Positions 49,992-63,627 of a stretch of DNA of 64,000 bases are shown one piece after another. Source of the DNA: Mesorhizobium sp. Root554. Its GTDB lineage: Bacteria > Pseudomonadota > Alphaproteobacteria > Rhizobiales > Rhizobiaceae. Position 1 is the first letter of the stretch, and every line of letters starts with the position of its first letter. The notes beneath the pieces were generated by a model. The model searched no databases, was not told the origin of the DNA, and saw only the letters and a program-made list of their open reading frames with translations. Location of the stretch: assembly GCF_001427025.1 (NCBI RefSeq), contig NZ_LMGA01000001.1:296238-360237 (forward strand), read 5' to 3'. A program made the translations under genes and the position numbers.

Positions 49992-51257
49992 ATGGCCGAT
50001 ATGAAACGCACCCAGCCGCTGGCCCGCGACGCCATGGCCTATGTGCTTGCCGGCGGGCGCGGAAGCCGCCTGAAGGAACTGACCGACCGGCGCGCCAAGC
50101 CGGCGGTCTATTTCGGCGGCAAGACCCGCATCATCGATTTCGCTTTGTCCAACGCGCTGAACTCCGGCATCCGCCGCCTGGGCGTGGCGACGCAATACAA
50201 GGCGCATTCGCTGATCCGCCATCTGCAGCGCGGCTGGAACTTCCTGCGGCCGGAACGCAATGAAAGCTTCGACATCCTGCCCGCCAGCCAGCGCGTTTCG
50301 GAAACGCAATGGTATGAAGGCACGGCGGACGCGGTGTATCAGAACATCGATATCATCGAGAGTTATGGCCCGGAGTTCATGGTCATCCTCGCCGGCGACC
50401 ACATCTACAAGATGGATTACGAGCTGATGCTGCGCCAGCATGTCGATGCGGGCGCGGACGTGACCGTCGGCTGCCTCGAGGTGCCGCGCATGGAAGCCGT
50501 CGGCTTCGGCGTCATGCATGTCGACAAGAAGGACACCATCATCGACTTCGTCGAGAAGCCGGCCGACCCGCCCGGCATTCCCGACAAGCCGGATTTCGCG
50601 CTCGCTTCGATGGGCATCTATGTCTTCCGCACCAAATTCCTGATGGACATGCTGCGCAAGGATGCCGCCGACCCGAATTCCAGCCGCGATTTCGGCAAGG
50701 ACATCATTCCGCAGATCGTCAAGGGCGGCAAAGCCATCGCTCACCGGTTCGCCAAATCCTGCGTGCGCTCCACCCAGGAGGCGGAACCCTACTGGCGCGA
50801 TGTCGGAACGGTCGATGCCTATTGGGAAGCCAATATCGACCTGACCGACATCATTCCGGAACTCGACCTCTATGACCGCGACTGGCCGATCTGGACCTAT
50901 GCCGAATTGAAGCCGCCGGCGAAGTTCGTCCACGACGAGGATGGCCGCCGTGGCGAGGCGATCTCGTCGCTTGTGTCCGGCGACTGCATCGTGTCCGGAG
51001 CGTCGCTGCGGCGCAGCCTGATCTTCACCGGCGCGCGCATCAATTCCTACTCCAAGCTGGAAGAGGTGGTAATGCTGCCCGACTGCCACGTCGGGCGCAA
51101 CGCACGCCTCAGCCGAGTTGTGATCGACCACGGGGTCCATATTCCAGAGGGACTGGTGGTGGGCGAGGACCCGGTTCTGGACGCCAAGCGCTTCCGCGTT
51201 TCGGAAAAGGGCATATGCCTGATCACGCAGGATATGATCGACAAATTGGGTATGTAG
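49992..51257 (+). CDS. glgC: Glucose-1-phosphate adenylyltransferase
   Basis: The 421-residue ADP-glucose pyrophosphorylase is the committed and usually allosterically controlled step of glycogen synthesis. It has the N-terminal [20 protein letters not shown] nucleotide-binding loop, [33 protein letters not shown] and the Glc1P-binding [22 protein letters not shown]-terminal left-handed helix domain ([20 protein letters not shown]) completes it. AGGACTG lies close before the ATG. glgA follows after 4 bases. Confidence 0.97.
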   Translation: MADMKRTQPLARDAMAYVLAGGRGSRLKELTDRRAKPAVYFGGKTRIIDFALSNALNSGIRRLGVATQYKAHSLIRHLQRGWNFLRPERNESFDILPASQRVSETQWYEGTADAVYQNIDIIESYGPEFMVILAGDHIYKMDYELMLRQHVDAGADVTVGCLEVPRMEAVGFGVMHVDKKDTIIDFVEKPADPPGIPDKPDFALASMGIYVFRTKFLMDMLRKDAADPNSSRDFGKDIIPQIVKGGKAIAHRFAKSCVRSTQEAEPYWRDVGTVDAYWEANIDLTDIIPELDLYDRDWPIWTYAELKPPAKFVHDEDGRRGEAISSLVSGDCIVSGASLRRSLIFTGARINSYSKLEEVVMLPDCHVGRNARLSRVVIDHGVHIPEGLVVGEDPVLDAKRFRVSEKGICLITQDMIDKLGM

Positions 51258-51261
51258 ACGC

Positions 51262-52707
51262 ATGGAAGTGCTTTCCGTCGCCTCTGAAATCTTCCCGCTG
51301 ATCAAGACCGGCGGGCTGGCCGACGTCGCCGGCGCCCTGCCGGTTGCGATGGCGGGCAAAGGGATAGGGATGCGCTCGCTCATTCCCGGTTACCCCTCGG
51401 TGATGAGCGCCTTCAAGAAAAAGAAGGCCGTGCTGCAATACGCCCAGTTGCAGGGCGGCAAGGCGTCGGTCCACGCGATCAATATTACCGGGCTCGACCT
51501 GCTTGTTCTCGATGCGCCGCACCTCTTCGACCGTGCCGGCGGTCCCTATGGCGACCAGACCGGCCATGATTGGCCCGACAACTGGCGGCGATTTGCAGCG
51601 CTCAGCCAGGTTGGCGGCGATATTGCCGGCGGCGCTATCCCGGGTTACCTGCCGGATATCGTCCACGCCCATGACTGGCAGGCGGCGATGACGCTCGCCT
51701 ACGCGCGCTACGGCAAGGCCGTGACAACGCCGACGGTGATGACGATCCACAATCTCGCTTTTCAGGGCCGGTATCCGGCGGCGATCTTCGGTCAGCTTGG
51801 ACTGCCGGGGCAGGCAATGGCCTTGGACGGCGTCGAATATTATGGCGGCGTCGGTTATCTGAAGGCCGGCTTGCAGGCCGCCTGGGCGATCACCACCGTC
51901 AGCCCCACCTATGCGCAGGAAATCCGCTCGCCGGAATTCGGCATGGGGCTGGATGGCCTCATCAAGATGCGCTCGGTCGATCTCCATGGCATCGTCAACG
52001 GCATCGACACCGATATCTGGAACCCGGCGACCGACAAGCACCTCGTTTCCAACTACACGGCAAAGACGCTGAAGGCGCGCGCTGCCAACAAGAGAGCGGT
52101 CGAGGAACGCTTCGGCCTGGATAGCGACGACAGTCCGATCATCTGTATCGTCAGCCGCCTGACCTGGCAGAAGGGCATGGACATACTCGCGTCGGCCGCC
52201 GCCGGCATCGTCGCAGCGGGTGCGCGCCTTGCCATTCTGGGTTCCGGCGACGCCGGGCTGGAAGGTGCGTTGCTGGCAGCTGCCGCACGGCATCGCGGCC
52301 GCGTCGGCGTGGTGGTGGGTTATGACGAGGGCCTGTCGCATCTTCTGCAGGGCGGTTGCGAGGCCATCGTCATCCCCTCGCGTTTCGAACCCTGCGGCCT
52401 GACGCAACTGTACGGCCTGCGCTACGGCTGCGTGCCGCTGGTCGCCCGCACCGGCGGCCTTGCCGACACCATCATCGACGCCAATGAAGCGGCGATGGCC
52501 GCCGGCGTCGCCACCGGCTTCCAGTTCGCGCCCGACGATGGCGACGCGCTGCTCCATGCCGTCAGCCGTATGGTTGCGGCGCATCGCGACAAGGCTGTGT
52601 GGACCTCGATCCAGCAGCAGGGCATGAAGGCGGATGTTTCCTGGGATCGAAGCGCCGAAAAATACGTTGAGATCTACCGCCGGCTTCTCTCGAAAAGGAT
52701 TGCCTGA
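51262..52707 (+). CDS. glgA: Glycogen synthase (ADP-glucose type)
   Basis: The 481-residue GT5 enzyme elongates alpha-1,4-glucan from ADP-glucose. The N-terminal [20 protein letters not shown] carries the ADP-glucose-binding KTGGL motif. [18 protein letters not shown] segment, the middle [13 protein letters not shown], and the C-terminal [18 protein letters not shown] with the donor-binding glutamate are all present. The start codon lies 4 bases after glgC and its stop 3 bases before pgm, so expression is coupled. Confidence 0.97.
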   Translation: MEVLSVASEIFPLIKTGGLADVAGALPVAMAGKGIGMRSLIPGYPSVMSAFKKKKAVLQYAQLQGGKASVHAINITGLDLLVLDAPHLFDRAGGPYGDQTGHDWPDNWRRFAALSQVGGDIAGGAIPGYLPDIVHAHDWQAAMTLAYARYGKAVTTPTVMTIHNLAFQGRYPAAIFGQLGLPGQAMALDGVEYYGGVGYLKAGLQAAWAITTVSPTYAQEIRSPEFGMGLDGLIKMRSVDLHGIVNGIDTDIWNPATDKHLVSNYTAKTLKARAANKRAVEERFGLDSDDSPIICIVSRLTWQKGMDILASAAAGIVAAGARLAILGSGDAGLEGALLAAAARHRGRVGVVVGYDEGLSHLLQGGCEAIVIPSRFEPCGLTQLYGLRYGCVPLVARTGGLADTIIDANEAAMAAGVATGFQFAPDDGDALLHAVSRMVAAHRDKAVWTSIQQQGMKADVSWDRSAEKYVEIYRRLLSKRIA

Positions 52708-56321
<3,614 letters not shown>

Positions 56322-56359
56322 AACCTCGTCATGTTATGCAGGCTAGGAAAGGTCTTGGC

Positions 56360-58021
56360 ATGGCCACGCAACAAGGTGTGGAGCGGATAGTGTCGAACCC
56401 GGATATTGCCGATTGGTGGCGCGGCTGCGCTATCTACCAGATCTATCCGCGTTCATTCCAGGACACGAGCGGCGATGGCAGCGGCGATTTGCGCGGCGTC
56501 ACCAGCCGCCTCGGCCATGTCGCCTCGCTCGGCGTTGACGCGATCTGGCTTTCGCCCTTCTTCAAGTCGCCGATGGCCGATATGGGCTATGATGTATCCG
56601 ACTACGAGGCGGTCGATCCGATGTTCGGCACGCTGGAGGATTTCGACGCGCTGGTCGCCGAGGCGCATCGGCTCGGCCTGAAAGTCATCATTGACCAGGT
56701 TCTCGCTCACACCTCCGACAAACATCCGTGGTTCGTCGAAAGCCGTGCAAGCCGCGATAACGGCAAGACCGGCTGGTATGTCTGGGCGGACCCAAAGCCG
56801 GACGGCACCGCGCCCAACAACTGGCTGTCGGTCTTCGGCGGCCCGGCCTGGGAATGGGACGCCACGCGCCGGCAATACTACCTGCACAATTTCCTCGCCG
56901 CGCAGCCGGCGCTAAACTTCCACAATCCCGACCTGCAGGACGCGCTGCTCTCGACCGTGCGCTTCTGGCTGGACTGCGGCGTCGATGGCTTCCGGCTGGA
57001 CACGGTGAATTACTATGTCCAGGACCGATGGTTGCGCGACAACCCGCCGCTGCCGTCCAGCATCGAGGGCACCAATGGCCAAAACAGCACCTACCTGTTC
57101 CAGGAGCATCTGTTCGACAAGACGCAGCCGGAGAACCTCGATTTCCTGAAGCGCTTTCGATCGGTGCTGAATGGGTACGGCGCGCGCACCAGCGTCGGCG
57201 AAATCGGCGACGAGGGCCGGTCCTTGCAGACGCTGGCAGCCTACACGTCGGGCGGGGACAAGTTGCACATGTCCTATACCTTCGACTTGCTAGGCCAGCA
57301 GTTCTCCGCCGCGCATGTGCGCGGCTGCGTCGAAGCCTTCGAGGCACAGGCGCCGGATGGCTGGGTGTGCTGGGCATTCTCCAACCACGATGTCGTGCGC
57401 CACGTCAGCCGCTGGACACGGCCGGGCGGCGATGCCGATGCGGTGGCGAAATTCTCGATCGAACTGCTGGCGTGCCTGCGCGGTTCGATCTGCCTCTACG
57501 AAGGCGAGGAACTTGGCTTGCAGGAGGCGGAACTGCGCTACGAGGATCTGCGCGATCCGGTCGGCATCCGCTTCTGGCCGGGCAACAAGGGCCGCGACGG
57601 CTGCCGCACGCCGATGGTCTGGGAGGCGGACGCCGCCAATGCAGGCTTCTCGACCGGCAAGCCATGGCTGCCGGTGCCGGACGCGCAGCGCGCCCGCGCC
57701 GTCGACGTGCAGGCGGCCGCCATCAACTCGGTCCTGAGCCACTATCGCGCCGTGCTGGCGATCCGCAAGGCGCATCCGGCGCTGGTGGCGGGGTCGATCC
57801 GGTTCCTGGAGACCGAGGGCGATATGCTGGCCTTCGTCCGCGAGGGCGGCGGGGAGCGGCTGCTCTGCGCCTTCAATTTCGCCGAAGGCGATGCGTCCTG
57901 GACTTTGCCGGCCGACCTGGGATCGATCGAGGCCATCGATTTCGCCGGCTATGGCGCCGCCTTGCAGGGCGGCACGCTGCATCTGCCCGGATTGCGGGCG
58001 TTCATCGGCCAGCTGGGCTGA
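56360..58021 (+). CDS. GH13 alpha-glucosidase
   Basis: The 553-residue enzyme of the oligo-1,6-/alpha-glucosidase (AglA-like) group has WWRGCAIYQIYPRSFQDTSG, DGVDAIWLSPFF-like SLGVDAIWLSPFFKSPMADM, VIIDQVLAHTSDKHPWF, the nucleophile Asp in VDGFRLDTVNYY, the acid Glu in SVGEIGDE and the stabiliser in FSNHDVVRHVSRW. It lacks a signal peptide, so it works in the cytoplasm on maltose-, sucrose- or limit-dextrin-type sugars. I chose the ATG at 56360 (AGGAAAGG 8 bases upstream) over ATG 56336. It lies 38 bases after glgX and probably completes glycogen breakdown. Confidence 0.9.
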   Translation: MATQQGVERIVSNPDIADWWRGCAIYQIYPRSFQDTSGDGSGDLRGVTSRLGHVASLGVDAIWLSPFFKSPMADMGYDVSDYEAVDPMFGTLEDFDALVAEAHRLGLKVIIDQVLAHTSDKHPWFVESRASRDNGKTGWYVWADPKPDGTAPNNWLSVFGGPAWEWDATRRQYYLHNFLAAQPALNFHNPDLQDALLSTVRFWLDCGVDGFRLDTVNYYVQDRWLRDNPPLPSSIEGTNGQNSTYLFQEHLFDKTQPENLDFLKRFRSVLNGYGARTSVGEIGDEGRSLQTLAAYTSGGDKLHMSYTFDLLGQQFSAAHVRGCVEAFEAQAPDGWVCWAFSNHDVVRHVSRWTRPGGDADAVAKFSIELLACLRGSICLYEGEELGLQEAELRYEDLRDPVGIRFWPGNKGRDGCRTPMVWEADAANAGFSTGKPWLPVPDAQRARAVDVQAAAINSVLSHYRAVLAIRKAHPALVAGSIRFLETEGDMLAFVREGGGERLLCAFNFAEGDASWTLPADLGSIEAIDFAGYGAALQGGTLHLPGLRAFIGQLG

Positions 58022-58029
58022 CGGCGCGG

Positions 58030-59793
58030 CTACTGAACCAGCACGGAGCGTCCGCAGCTTGTGCCGGTCACGCGCACATCCGCTTCGCCGACCTTGATGC
58101 CGAGCGCCGCCAGCACATTGTAGAGCAGCGTATCGACCGGCGCGGTGACGCCGTTCAAAAGCGTGATGACGGCCGGCTTCACCGTGCCGAGCAGCGCCGT
58201 AACGTCGAGGCCGAGGCCAAGCGCGCTCACCTTCAGGGAAAGGTCGTTGACGAGCGATGTCGTCAGCGATTGGGTCACGTTCCGCGTCGAGACGGTTTTG
58301 ATCTTTTTGGCGACGATATCAGCATTGTCGAAGACAAGCGTGGTCGGGTTGTTGTTGGTCACCGCCACCGAGGCAGACCCATTGACCCCCAGCAGGTCGA
58401 GCGTAAGCAGCAGCAGTTTCACACTCACCTCGGCGATCGCGGCGTCGCGGAAGCTCTGCGGCTTGCTGAAATCGGCAAAGCCGATGGCGTCGGCATCAGC
58501 AATTCGTAGCGAGGCGATGCCGGGACGGGCGGAAATGGTGACCTTGCGGCTGTCCGGCCGACCTGTCGAGCAGGTGATGTCGGTCAGTTTTGCCTCTGCG
58601 TGCGCCACTTCGACATGAAGCGGCAGCTTGACCGACAAGAGCTTGATGCCGCCGCCAAGATTGCTGTTGCCGACGCCGACGGTGGCGACGAGCTTGATGC
58701 GCGTCTGCGCGGTCCTGACGACAGTTCCCTTTTCGCCGACCGCCAGCCATGGCGAAAACTGCTCGGGTTCGCCGATGGCGACCGCCAATGTCGCGCCGGC
58801 AAGTCCGGGAATTGTTGCGCCAAGCGCGAGTTCGACCTGGTGCGACCCGTTGGCGAGCGCCGCCGCCGCCGTCAGCATGCTCATGGCGCTGGCGTCCACG
58901 GAAAGCCCGGCAGGTTGCTGGCCAAGCCCCAGCCTGCCGACAGGACCGAGATCGACCAGATGATTGAGCGGAATTTTGACCGTGCTCGCCGCTCCCGCCG
59001 CAATGGCCTGCAGCGCCAGCTTGCCGGACTGGCCCATGCCGGCGGTGTTTGCCATCGCCTTGGCGATCTGGCCGACGGTCGCCTTCGACGCCAGCACCTG
59101 CGAATAGGTGCCCCCGGTGAGATTGAGGTCCACAGCCAGCGCATCGAGGAATGAGAGCACGTTCACATCGGCGGCGATCAGCGCATTATAGTCCATGACG
59201 CTGAGCGAGATGTTGCCGCCGACCAACCCCTGGAGAAGGGCATTGAGGATGCCGCCATCCACTTTCAGCAGCCGGGAGCCGACCGAAAAGGCCGCCTGCG
59301 ACGATGTGCTGGCGATGGCGGAGGTGCCAATAACCGGTTCGTCCATCAGGGAAGCGCCGAAATACAGATTGCCGGTCTTGCGCAGCGAAACCCTGACGGC
59401 GTTGGCCGGTTCGGCGCCGGCTTCGAACCTCTTGCCGATCGCCGCGGTGGCGTCAGCGACGTAGCGGCCCTTGATGATTTCGACGACCGGCTTCCCCTTC
59501 GTCGGCTTCAGCGCCTGGTCGGGCTGCTGGACGGTGGCTGGCGGGAAGCCATTGTCGCCGAGCGTCGCCAGCACAGCCGCCTCGACATTGGACATATTCG
59601 CGGCCGCGTTGATCGCCGCGAGGTCGGTGATCGATTGCGCTTCCCTGCGCTCGGTGTAGAGCGAGCCGAGGTCCACCGCGAAGGCGCTCAACGCGATCGC
59701 AAACGGCATGCTGACAGCGGTCATGACCGCGAAATTTCCCCTGCGGTCGCCGGCTGCCCTTCGAAGAATGGAAGTCCAGGGTCCCAGCTCCAT
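58030..59793 (-). CDS. TadG-like pilus assembly/secreted protein
   Basis: The 587-residue protein has the TadG layout: RRAAGDRRGNFAVMTAVSMP, the 'RRGNFAV' start and a single membrane helix (about residues 20-42) ending FAVDLGSLYTERREAQSI, which matches the Flp-pilus TadG (DUF2134) N-terminus. A large Ala/Leu/Val-rich exported region follows, ending in an SCGRSVLVQ tail. I see no von Willebrand A metal site. The ATG at 59793 has GGAGGA 5 bases upstream; a GTG two codon-steps earlier (59796) is possible. It overlaps tadE. No tadA, B, C or flp gene is close. Confidence 0.75.
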   Translation of the reverse strand: MELGPWTSILRRAAGDRRGNFAVMTAVSMPFAIALSAFAVDLGSLYTERREAQSITDLAAINAAANMSNVEAAVLATLGDNGFPPATVQQPDQALKPTKGKPVVEIIKGRYVADATAAIGKRFEAGAEPANAVRVSLRKTGNLYFGASLMDEPVIGTSAIASTSSQAAFSVGSRLLKVDGGILNALLQGLVGGNISLSVMDYNALIAADVNVLSFLDALAVDLNLTGGTYSQVLASKATVGQIAKAMANTAGMGQSGKLALQAIAAGAASTVKIPLNHLVDLGPVGRLGLGQQPAGLSVDASAMSMLTAAAALANGSHQVELALGATIPGLAGATLAVAIGEPEQFSPWLAVGEKGTVVRTAQTRIKLVATVGVGNSNLGGGIKLLSVKLPLHVEVAHAEAKLTDITCSTGRPDSRKVTISARPGIASLRIADADAIGFADFSKPQSFRDAAIAEVSVKLLLLTLDLLGVNGSASVAVTNNNPTTLVFDNADIVAKKIKTVSTRNVTQSLTTSLVNDLSLKVSALGLGLDVTALLGTVKPAVITLLNGVTAPVDTLLYNVLAALGIKVGEADVRVTGTSCGRSVLVQ

Positions 59794-60239
59794 CACAATC
59801 CTCCGATACGGATCGTCGAACGGCGCGAAATGGTCGTGTCCGGCAGTGGCAGGGTTCTGAAAAGATTCCAGATCGGCAGGTCGCGTGCATCGTAGGTCAC
59901 CGAAACGACGAACTGGTTGGCGTCAGCCGTGCTGTCATCGGCTGCGACCGTCAGCTTCAGCGCATCGATGAACGGGTAGCCGGCGGCGTTGGCGGCGATG
60001 AACTGGTTGACCAGGGTCTGCCGTTCCGTCGCGTCGAGGCCTGCAACCGCGGTGCGCGCGGCATCGGCGCTGATCTGCTGCAGCGAATGGCTGGCGCCGA
60101 AATAAATGCCATATGCAACCATTCCGAGCAAAAGAAAGATGAAGAGCGGCGCCAGCAGGGCGAACTCCACGGCCGAAGTGGCGCGGCGGCAGGAGCCGAA
60201 ATCCTTGAAATACGGGGGATGCCTGCCAACGGTTTCCAT
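59793..60239 (-). CDS. TadE-like pseudopilin/pilus assembly protein
   Basis: The 148-residue protein has the TadE pattern: short basic cytoplasmic start, then GSCRRATSAVEFALLAPLFI with the conserved Glu after the turn, and a hydrophobic helix FIFLLLGMVAYGIYFG. An extracytoplasmic domain of about 90 residues follows. TadE-type minor pseudopilins are processed by TadV and join Flp-type pili. The ATG at 60239 is preferred over 60290. Its stop overlaps the TadG start (TGATG), so the two are co-translated. Confidence 0.8.
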   Translation of the reverse strand: METVGRHPPYFKDFGSCRRATSAVEFALLAPLFIFLLLGMVAYGIYFGASHSLQQISADAARTAVAGLDATERQTLVNQFIAANAAGYPFIDALKLTVAADDSTADANQFVVSVTYDARDLPIWNLFRTLPLPDTTISRRSTIRIGGL

Positions 60240-60452
60240 GGCAAAGAGGATGCCATTGCTTCTTCGCCAATCCGACAACTGGCAATGCAACTAAAGATTG
60301 CATAGACGTGTGGAGGCTTTGGACCGGTAGCTTCTGGGCCGAAATCTGTGACGACCCCGATTGCCGCGAAAACGCTAGCATAAAGCGTTGCAACCACCCG
60401 GAACGTCACATATTCTCGAAGCGGGAAAATAAACCATAGGTTAAATTGAAGA

Positions 60453-61793
60453 ATGAATGGCATAAATATTCAAAAAAGCTATTTGCCGGATAGCGTGAGC
60501 CATTCTCACAGAGATTTAATCAAGATTTCTGCCAAATCGTTCAGTATAATTGATACGAAGAACGAGGACGGCGCTGTGCTGATGAAGGATTTCGGCCACG
60601 CATACGCGGCCTTTCACGGCAATGTCGAATGCATGTTGCTGCCGGAGCTTGGCTCGGAGATTCCGTCAATGTTCCGGAACGATCGCAGGATCGGCAACGC
60701 CAACATGCTGGAATTCAGGACATTGGCGAAGCGTTATCTGGCCGCCCATGCCGCGAACGGTTCCGACAGCGGCCAGGTCCGCGCCCTTTTCGACAATGGC
60801 TTCATCCATTCCAGCCGCCATCTGAGGGATTATGCCGGCTGGCGGGACTCGACCTTCGAGCGGCGGCTGTTTTTCGATCGGCTGGGCACAATCCGCAGGA
60901 CCGGCATCGACTATCACAACCAGGTGCTGACGGTCGGGCCCTTCTTCTCGATGGATCCCGATGAAGTGAATTCGGACTTCTGCGCGATCGGCGACGTCTA
61001 CGGGCTCTGCGTCAGGGCAGGGAAGGTTTACGCGCCCGCCTTGTTGCCGAGGAACACACTGGTTCAGTCGGTGTCCGGAGCCATAAGCATCCGCAAGATG
61101 TCCATGGATGATATGGTGCTGGAGACCGAAAGCGGAAAGCGGCTGTCGCCTGGTTCCCGTGCGGATATCCGGTTTCATATTCGTCATCCAAAGGCGCAGC
61201 CTTATGCGGAACTGGGCGAGGACTGCTACGGGTTCGTCATCATACGTGACAAGGTGATTGCCTGGGCTACGGAAGGCCAACTCGCCATCCCCGCCAGCGG
61301 TTGCGTTGTCGTCATAAGGAAGACGGCCGGTTTCAACGCCGAGGCTATCGATTCGCTGATAGATACGGGGTCCGTAAAGTGGACGCTGGACGGCGATATA
61401 CAGGAAGCATTCCAGGGCGGGCCGAGGCTGGTCAGCGACGGAACGGTAGTTCCGTCAGGCGAGGGGATGGACAGTTTCTGCCGGAGCGACGAGGACACCC
61501 GCTGCGTGCCGGCGACATTCCATAAATTCGTGGAATCCGAAGAGCGGGCGAAATCCATAGTCGGCTTCGATCACGTCGGTAATCTGCACTATCTGATCGG
61601 GGCCAGTTGCAGCGCCCGCGAACTATCGGAAATCGCGCTCGAATCGGGGATGACGGACGCCATACTGGCCGATTCCGGCGGCAGCGCCTGTGCGTTTATC
61701 GGAAACGGCGCCTTGTTCCAAAATCGCGATCAGCGCGGCACGGACTTTGCCTATTGGGATCGGCCGACGCCGATAGCGATCGTGCTGAGGTGA
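60453..61793 (+). CDS. Phosphodiester glycosidase-like (NAGPA-type) protein
   Basis: The 446-residue protein is largely unfamiliar, but its C-terminus reads VGFDHVGNLHYLIG, then ARELSEIALESGMTDAILADSGGSACAFIGNGALF. This matches the end of the NAGPA/phosphodiester glycosidase (DUF2233) domain, where DGGGS is usual; here the core is DSGGS. Eukaryotic NAGPA removes GlcNAc from a phosphodiester, and bacterial relatives act on sugar-phosphodiester links. The first 300 residues have no motif I recognise, and there is no signal peptide. The first 35 codons are AT-rich, then composition becomes local. No partner gene is evident. Confidence 0.55.
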   Translation: MNGINIQKSYLPDSVSHSHRDLIKISAKSFSIIDTKNEDGAVLMKDFGHAYAAFHGNVECMLLPELGSEIPSMFRNDRRIGNANMLEFRTLAKRYLAAHAANGSDSGQVRALFDNGFIHSSRHLRDYAGWRDSTFERRLFFDRLGTIRRTGIDYHNQVLTVGPFFSMDPDEVNSDFCAIGDVYGLCVRAGKVYAPALLPRNTLVQSVSGAISIRKMSMDDMVLETESGKRLSPGSRADIRFHIRHPKAQPYAELGEDCYGFVIIRDKVIAWATEGQLAIPASGCVVVIRKTAGFNAEAIDSLIDTGSVKWTLDGDIQEAFQGGPRLVSDGTVVPSGEGMDSFCRSDEDTRCVPATFHKFVESEERAKSIVGFDHVGNLHYLIGASCSARELSEIALESGMTDAILADSGGSACAFIGNGALFQNRDQRGTDFAYWDRPTPIAIVLR

Positions 61794-61816
61794 GGTGGAA
61801 GCGGGAAAAATCTGGC

Positions 61817-61893
61817 TGGTCGGAGTGGCAGGATTTGAACCTGCGACCCCCTCGTCCCGAACGAGGTGCGCTACCAGGCTGCGCTACACTCCG
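61817..61893 (-). tRNA. tRNA-Pro (anticodon CGG)
   Basis: On the - strand the 77 bases fold as a full cloverleaf. The acceptor stem is CGGAGTG/CACTCCG with discriminator A and encoded CCA. The anticodon stem is CCTCG/CGAGG with loop TTCGGGA, giving anticodon CGG for proline CCG codons. The T-arm carries GGTTCAAATCC. No integrase or duplicated 3' end is nearby. Confidence 0.95.
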
Positions 61894-62093
61894 CTGCCAG
61901 ACGGCGGGCTTATAGCCGCCGCGTCCGCTTCCTGCAAGCGCCAAAGCCGTGGCCGGCGAGGCAAATCGTTAGCTTTATCCGCAGATCGCCGGATGTTTTC
62001 AATTTCCCGTTAGGCAAGCCGGTCTAAAAGACTGCAAACGACGCGCTCGTGCCTGCGAGGTGCGACGACAACTTGTGTCTGGAGTGCCGCCGA

Positions 62094-63614
62094 TTGTCCT
62101 TGAAGATCGTTTCCGAGGCCCTGCCGAACACGTTCGCCTTTGAAACCTCGGCGCTCATCAAGCCGTCCGGGTTCCGCGAATATGACGCGCGCTGGTGGTT
62201 CGGCCGCGACGCCAGCGACGTGCCGCCGGAACTCAATCTCGTCGGCGTCCAGGCGCTGGGCATGGGTCTGGGCACCCTGATCCGCCGCCTCGGCGTCGGA
62301 CCGGACATCGTCACCGGCCACGACTTCCGCGCCTATTCGCTGGGCATCAAGCTGGCGTTGGTATCGGGCCTGATGGCCGCCGGCGCACGGGTCAAGGATA
62401 TTGGCCTGGCGCTGTCGCCGATGGCCTATTTCGCGCAGTTCGCGCTCGACACGCCCTCGGTCGCCATGGTGACAGCCTCGCATAACGAGAACGGCTGGAC
62501 CGGCGTCAAGATGGGCGCGGCGCGGCCCCTGACCTTTGGCCCGGACGAGATGACTGCGCTGAAGCAAATTGTGCTGGCCGGCGATTTCGATCTGACCGGC
62601 GGCGGCAGCTACGACTTCGTTGCCGATTTCCGCGCCGCCTATCTGGACGACGTCACCGCTGGCAAAAGCATCTCGCGCCGGCTGAAGGTTGTCGCGGCCT
62701 GCGGCAACGGCACGGCGGGCGCCTTCGCGCCTGAAGCGCTGGAGCGCATCGGCTGCGAGGTGATCCCGCTGGACACCGAACTCGATCATACATTCCCGCG
62801 TTACAATCCGAACCCGGAAGACATGCAGATGCTGCACGCCATCCGTGACAAGGTGCTGGAGACAGGCGCCGACATCGGCCTCGGCTTCGACGGCGACGGC
62901 GACCGCTGCGGCGTGGTCGACAATGAGGGCAACGAGATCTTCGCCGACAAGGTCGGCGTCATGCTCGCGCGCGATATTTCGCGGCTGCATCCGGGCTCTC
63001 GATTCGTGGTTGACGTCAAATCGACCGGCCTGTTCATGACCGATCCGGACCTCAAAGCCAGTGGTGCTGTGACCGATTACTGGAAGACCGGGCATTCCTA
63101 CATCAAGAGGCGGGTTGCCGAACTGAACGCCATCGCCGGCTTCGAGAAATCGGGGCACTTCTTCTTCAATCCGCCCATCGGGCGCGGCTACGACGATGGC
63201 CTCGTCACCGCGATCGCCGTCTGCCAGATGCTCGACCGCAGCCCGGCAAAGTCCATGGCCGATCTCTACCGCGACTTGCCGCTTACGTATGGCACGCCAA
63301 CCATGTCGCCGCACTGCGCCGACGAGGTGAAATATGGCGTGGTGGACAGGGTCGTCGCGGCTTTCGAGGCGATGAAAGCGGAAGGCGCGATCTTCGCCGG
63401 CCAGCGCATCGTCGATCTGATCACGGTCAACGGCGTGCGCGTCGTGGCCGAGGATGGTACTTGGGGTCTGGTGCGCGCCTCCTCCAACAAGCCGGAGCTT
63501 GTCGTCGTGGTCGAAAGCCCTGTATCGTCCGAACGCCGGCGGCAGATGTTCGAGGGGGTCGATGCCGTGCTGCGGCGCAATCCCGAGGTCGGCCCGTACA
63601 ACCAGACGTTCTGA
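62094..63614 (+). CDS. Phosphomannomutase/phosphoglucomutase family protein
   Basis: The alpha-D-phosphohexomutase of 506 residues has the phosphoserine loop VTASHNENGWTGVKMG at about residues 125-140, the metal loop GFDGDGDRCGVVDNEG, the sugar loop FEKSGHFFFNPPIGRGYDDG and the C-terminal phosphate loop VRASSNKPELVVV. Such proteins (NoeK/AlgC-like) turn mannose-6-phosphate into mannose-1-phosphate. The next gene is a ManC-type GDP-mannose pyrophosphorylase, which supports that role. TTG at 62094 has GGAG 9 bases upstream; GTG 62049 and TTG 62100 are alternatives. Confidence 0.88.
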   Translation: MSLKIVSEALPNTFAFETSALIKPSGFREYDARWWFGRDASDVPPELNLVGVQALGMGLGTLIRRLGVGPDIVTGHDFRAYSLGIKLALVSGLMAAGARVKDIGLALSPMAYFAQFALDTPSVAMVTASHNENGWTGVKMGAARPLTFGPDEMTALKQIVLAGDFDLTGGGSYDFVADFRAAYLDDVTAGKSISRRLKVVAACGNGTAGAFAPEALERIGCEVIPLDTELDHTFPRYNPNPEDMQMLHAIRDKVLETGADIGLGFDGDGDRCGVVDNEGNEIFADKVGVMLARDISRLHPGSRFVVDVKSTGLFMTDPDLKASGAVTDYWKTGHSYIKRRVAELNAIAGFEKSGHFFFNPPIGRGYDDGLVTAIAVCQMLDRSPAKSMADLYRDLPLTYGTPTMSPHCADEVKYGVVDRVVAAFEAMKAEGAIFAGQRIVDLITVNGVRVVAEDGTWGLVRASSNKPELVVVVESPVSSERRRQMFEGVDAVLRRNPEVGPYNQTF

Positions 63615-63627
63615 CCACGGTACCCGC

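Noticed and set aside
47525..50035. Antisense open frame of 836 codons opposite glgB
   Set aside because: Same GC artefact; the + strand GlgB has all catalytic motifs and the antisense product matches nothing.
61817..61893. tRNA-Pro as an integration site of a genomic island
   Set aside because: No integrase, no direct repeat of the tRNA 3' end and no compositional break were seen next to it.
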